A DNA stretch of 64,000 bases, taken from contig OZ241842.1 of assembly GCA_965202675.1 (NCBI GenBank), positions 1,178,001-1,242,000 on the forward strand, read 5' to 3'. Below the pieces are notes generated by a model. The model was not told where the DNA came from, ran no database searches, and worked only from the letters and a program-made list of their open reading frames with translations. Shown piece by piece: positions 61,868 to 64,000 of this stretch. A program made the position numbers and the translations under genes. The stretch is from CATQHD01 sp965202675 (GTDB lineage Bacteria > Actinomycetota > Acidimicrobiia > Spongiisociales > Spongiisociaceae). Position 1 is the stretch's first letter. The number at the start of each line of letters is the position of its first letter.

Positions 61868-63943
61868 ATGGCAGTCGACCTGATCACCGAGACGGTCGAA
61901 AAAACCGAGACCACCGTCTTCCGCCGCCCCGCGCTCACCACCGGCTTCTGGTCGTGGATAACCACCGCCGACCACAAGAAAATCGGCATGCTGTACGGCT
62001 ACACCGCCTTCTTCTTCTTCATCGCGGGCGGGGTGGAGGCGCTGCTGATCCGCATCCAGCTGGCCGGACCGGACGGGGCGTTCCTGAGCGCCGCCGAATA
62101 CAACGGCCTCTTCACCACCCACGCCGTGACCATGATCTTCCTTTTCGTCATGCCCATCTCGGCGGCCTTCTTCAACTATCTGCTGCCCCTCATGATCGGC
62201 GCCCGCGACGTGGCCTTCCCCCGCATGAACGCGGTCAGTTACTGGATCTTCCTGTTCGGCGGCATCTTCATCTACTCGTCGCTGATCTTCGGCACCAACC
62301 CGGCACCGGTGGGGGGCAACCTCCCCGGCGGGATGGCCGACGCCGAGATGCTGGGCTCCGTCCCCGCCGGCGGCTGGTTCCTCTACGCCCCCAACAGCGG
62401 AGCAGAACACTCTCCCGGCACCGCCATCGACTTCGCGGCCCTGGGGCTGCAGATGCTGGGCGTGGCCTCGCTCATCTCGGCGGTCAACTTCATCGTCACC
62501 ATCCTCAACATGCGGGCCAAGGGAATGCGCCTGCTGCGCATGCCGGTGTTCGTGTGGATGACGCTGGTGGTGGCGCTGCTGCTGTTGTTCTCCCTGCCGA
62601 TAATCGCCATCGCCCTGTTCATGCTCACCTTCGACCGGCAGTTCGGGACGCTGTTCTTCGTGGCGGAGGCCGGGGGCGACCCCATCCTGTGGCAGCACCT
62701 GTTCTGGCTGTTCGGACACCCCGAGGTGTACGTATTGATTCTGCCCGCCATGGGCATCGTGTCCGAGACGCTGCCGGTGTTCTCCAAGAAACCCCTGTTC
62801 GGATACCCGGCGGTGGTCTTCGCGGGGGCGGCCATCGCCTTCCTGGGGTTCGGGGTGTGGGCGCACCATATGTTCTCGTCCGGCATCCCCACGGTGGCCC
62901 AGGCCGCCTTCGGGCTGTCCACCATGACCATCGCCATCCCCACCGGCATCAAGATATTCAACTGGCTGGGGACGGTGTGGGGCGGCAGGGTGCGCCTGGC
63001 CACGCCCATGCTCTTCTCGCTCGGGTTCGTGGCCCTGTTCGTGATCGGCGGCCTGTCGGGGGTCACCCACGCCGTCGTCCCGTCCGACTGGCAGCAGACC
63101 GACACCTACTACATCGTGGCCCACTTCCACTATGTGCTGTTCGGAGGGGCCATCTTCGGGCTGTTCGCCGGCATCTACTACTGGTTCCCCAAGCTCACCG
63201 GGCGCATGTACAACGAAGCCCTGGGCAAGTGGCACTTCTGGCTGATGTTCGTCGGCATGAACCTGACCTTCGGCCCTATGCACTGGCTGGGCCTCCAGGG
63301 CATGGTGCGGCGCACCTGGGTGTACCCCGAGGAGGCCGGCCTCGGCCCCTGGAACATGGCCTCCACGGTAGGCGCCTTCATCATCGCGGTGTCGGTCATG
63401 GTGTTCATGGTCAACTGGATGCACTCCAAGCGGAGGGGCCGCCCGGCGCCCGACGACCCCTGGGACGCCCGCACCCTGGAATGGACCATGCCGTCCCCCA
63501 CCCCCGAATACAACTTTGCGGAGGAGCCCGTGGTTACGTCGCTGGACGACTTCTGGTATCAGAAATACCATGAGGACGAGGACGGCCGGGCGGTGCGCAA
63601 GGAGGACGCCGACAAGATAGTGGCCGACCTCATATACACCAACGGCCACCCCGACCGCGAGATCCATCTGCCCGCCCCCTCCTATTTCCCCTTCTTCGTG
63701 GGCCTCGGCATCATGATCATCGCCTACGGGATCATGTACCACACCCGCCCGTGGGGCATCCCCCTCCTGGCGGCGGGGGTGGTTGTGACCGCGGCGGCCT
63801 TCGTGGCCTGGGGGTCGGAGCCGCTCGAAGAGATCCACGATGATGACCACGAAGGCCATGGAGACGACGGGGGCCATGACGGCGGCGGGGGGGATGAGAT
63901 GTCCGCCGCGGCGGGCGCATCCCTCGCGGAAGGGGGCGCCTGA
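61868..63943 (+). CDS. ctaD: Cytochrome c oxidase subunit I, A-type, with long C-terminal extension
   Basis: 691 residues. Twelve-helix haem-copper core: low-spin haem His in LFTTHAVTMIF, WLFGHPEVYVLILP with the His-Tyr cross-link, CuB HH in GVWAHHMFSSG, K-channel Lys in IPTGIKIFNW, and YYIVAHFHYV for haem a3. About 130 extra residues follow: a soluble linker, two more helices (YFPFFVGLGIMIIAYGIMYH; GIPLLAAGVVVTAAAFVAW) and a His/Asp/Gly-rich tail. The extra helices may stand in for a subunit IV. Confidence 0.97.
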   Translation: MAVDLITETVEKTETTVFRRPALTTGFWSWITTADHKKIGMLYGYTAFFFFIAGGVEALLIRIQLAGPDGAFLSAAEYNGLFTTHAVTMIFLFVMPISAAFFNYLLPLMIGARDVAFPRMNAVSYWIFLFGGIFIYSSLIFGTNPAPVGGNLPGGMADAEMLGSVPAGGWFLYAPNSGAEHSPGTAIDFAALGLQMLGVASLISAVNFIVTILNMRAKGMRLLRMPVFVWMTLVVALLLLFSLPIIAIALFMLTFDRQFGTLFFVAEAGGDPILWQHLFWLFGHPEVYVLILPAMGIVSETLPVFSKKPLFGYPAVVFAGAAIAFLGFGVWAHHMFSSGIPTVAQAAFGLSTMTIAIPTGIKIFNWLGTVWGGRVRLATPMLFSLGFVALFVIGGLSGVTHAVVPSDWQQTDTYYIVAHFHYVLFGGAIFGLFAGIYYWFPKLTGRMYNEALGKWHFWLMFVGMNLTFGPMHWLGLQGMVRRTWVYPEEAGLGPWNMASTVGAFIIAVSVMVFMVNWMHSKRRGRPAPDDPWDARTLEWTMPSPTPEYNFAEEPVVTSLDDFWYQKYHEDEDGRAVRKEDADKIVADLIYTNGHPDREIHLPAPSYFPFFVGLGIMIIAYGIMYHTRPWGIPLLAAGVVVTAAAFVAWGSEPLEEIHDDDHEGHGDDGGHDGGGGDEMSAAAGASLAEGGA

Positions 63944-64000
63944 TGGCCGGCCTCGCCGACGTACACGAAGGCGGCCCCGCCCACCATCAGGTGACCGGGA
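63943..64000 (+). CDS. ctaE: Cytochrome c oxidase subunit III, 5' end only
   Basis: ATG overlaps the ctaD stop (TGATG). Nineteen residues seen (MAGLADVHEGGPAHHQVTG). The identity rests on operon position and a His-rich start common in CtaE; the rest is outside the window. Confidence 0.6.
   Translation, partial: MAGLADVHEGGPAHHQVTG

Noticed and set aside
1..64000. tRNA, rRNA, prophage or insertion-sequence genes
   Set aside because: No T-loop/acceptor pattern, rRNA stretch, transposase, integrase or terminal inverted repeats were found by eye. A tRNA scan would be needed to be sure.

Overview
The window is high-GC DNA from a bacterium that is most likely an actinobacterium. A bacterial proteasome activator (Bpa) with a C-terminal GLYL tail, an F420-type luciferase-like oxidoreductase, menaquinone synthesis (menB) and several apparently leaderless genes (a TANNNT hexamer 6-7 nt before ATG) all fit that phylum. 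Class Acidimicrobiia is plausible but cannot be proved here. The genome uses selenocysteine: one gene has an in-frame TGA followed by a SECIS-like hairpin.

Layout. 0-12 kb: a cut-off DegT aminotransferase, a tandem pair of hendecad-repeat coiled-coil genes (the second frameshifted), and catabolic genes on the minus strand (isochorismatase-type hydrolase, M24 'pita-bread' hydrolase, Zn alcohol dehydrogenase, a second M24 paralogue, Gfo/Idh oxidoreductase), then a DUF433 protein, menB, a glutaredoxin and the selenoprotein. 12-18 kb: TauE permease, class II Fic protein, bpa, and three tandem nucleotidyltransferase-HEPN fusion genes. 18-26 kb: a Type III restriction-modification locus whose mod gene is cut by a 12-C tract, followed by a strikingly AT-rich HEPN-STAND-TPR gene. 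26-35 kb: a GSA-aminomutase-like enzyme, an AAA/DUF4143 ATPase behind four 23-bp repeats, an LLM oxidoreductase, and a four-gene operon (PAPS-reductase-like protein cut by a 13-G tract, GHKL ATPase, two unknown proteins) that I consider a candidate undescribed defence or DNA-modification system.

35-42 kb, minus strand: a three-subunit molybdenum hydroxylase, hydantoinase/dihydropyrimidinase, beta-ureidopropionase-like amidohydrolase and an SDR. This reads as a pathway that hydroxylates an N-heterocycle, opens the ring and removes the carbamoyl group. 42-46.4 kb: DMT transporter, MarR regulator, bactofilin-like membrane lipoprotein, and an AAA ATPase with a decayed partner. 46.7-55.7 kb: a ribose-type ABC importer divergent from an operon encoding both subunits of an N,N-dimethylformamidase-like amidohydrolase, a phosphotriesterase-like hydrolase, an SDR and an amidohydrolase. 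55.8-60.5 kb: a ClpX-type zinc finger fused to a HutI-like amidohydrolase, GDPD, a thioredoxin-like lipoprotein, a PP2C phosphatase and a frameshifted gene. 60.7-64 kb: start of the aa3 cytochrome c oxidase operon (ctaC, ctaD, 5' end of ctaE).

The main result is that two genes in the defence-like region, Type III mod and the PAPS-reductase-like gene, are each interrupted by a long G/C homopolymer. Losing one base restores the full expected protein in each. This suggests phase-variable (contingency) loci caught in the OFF state, unless both are homopolymer assembly errors.
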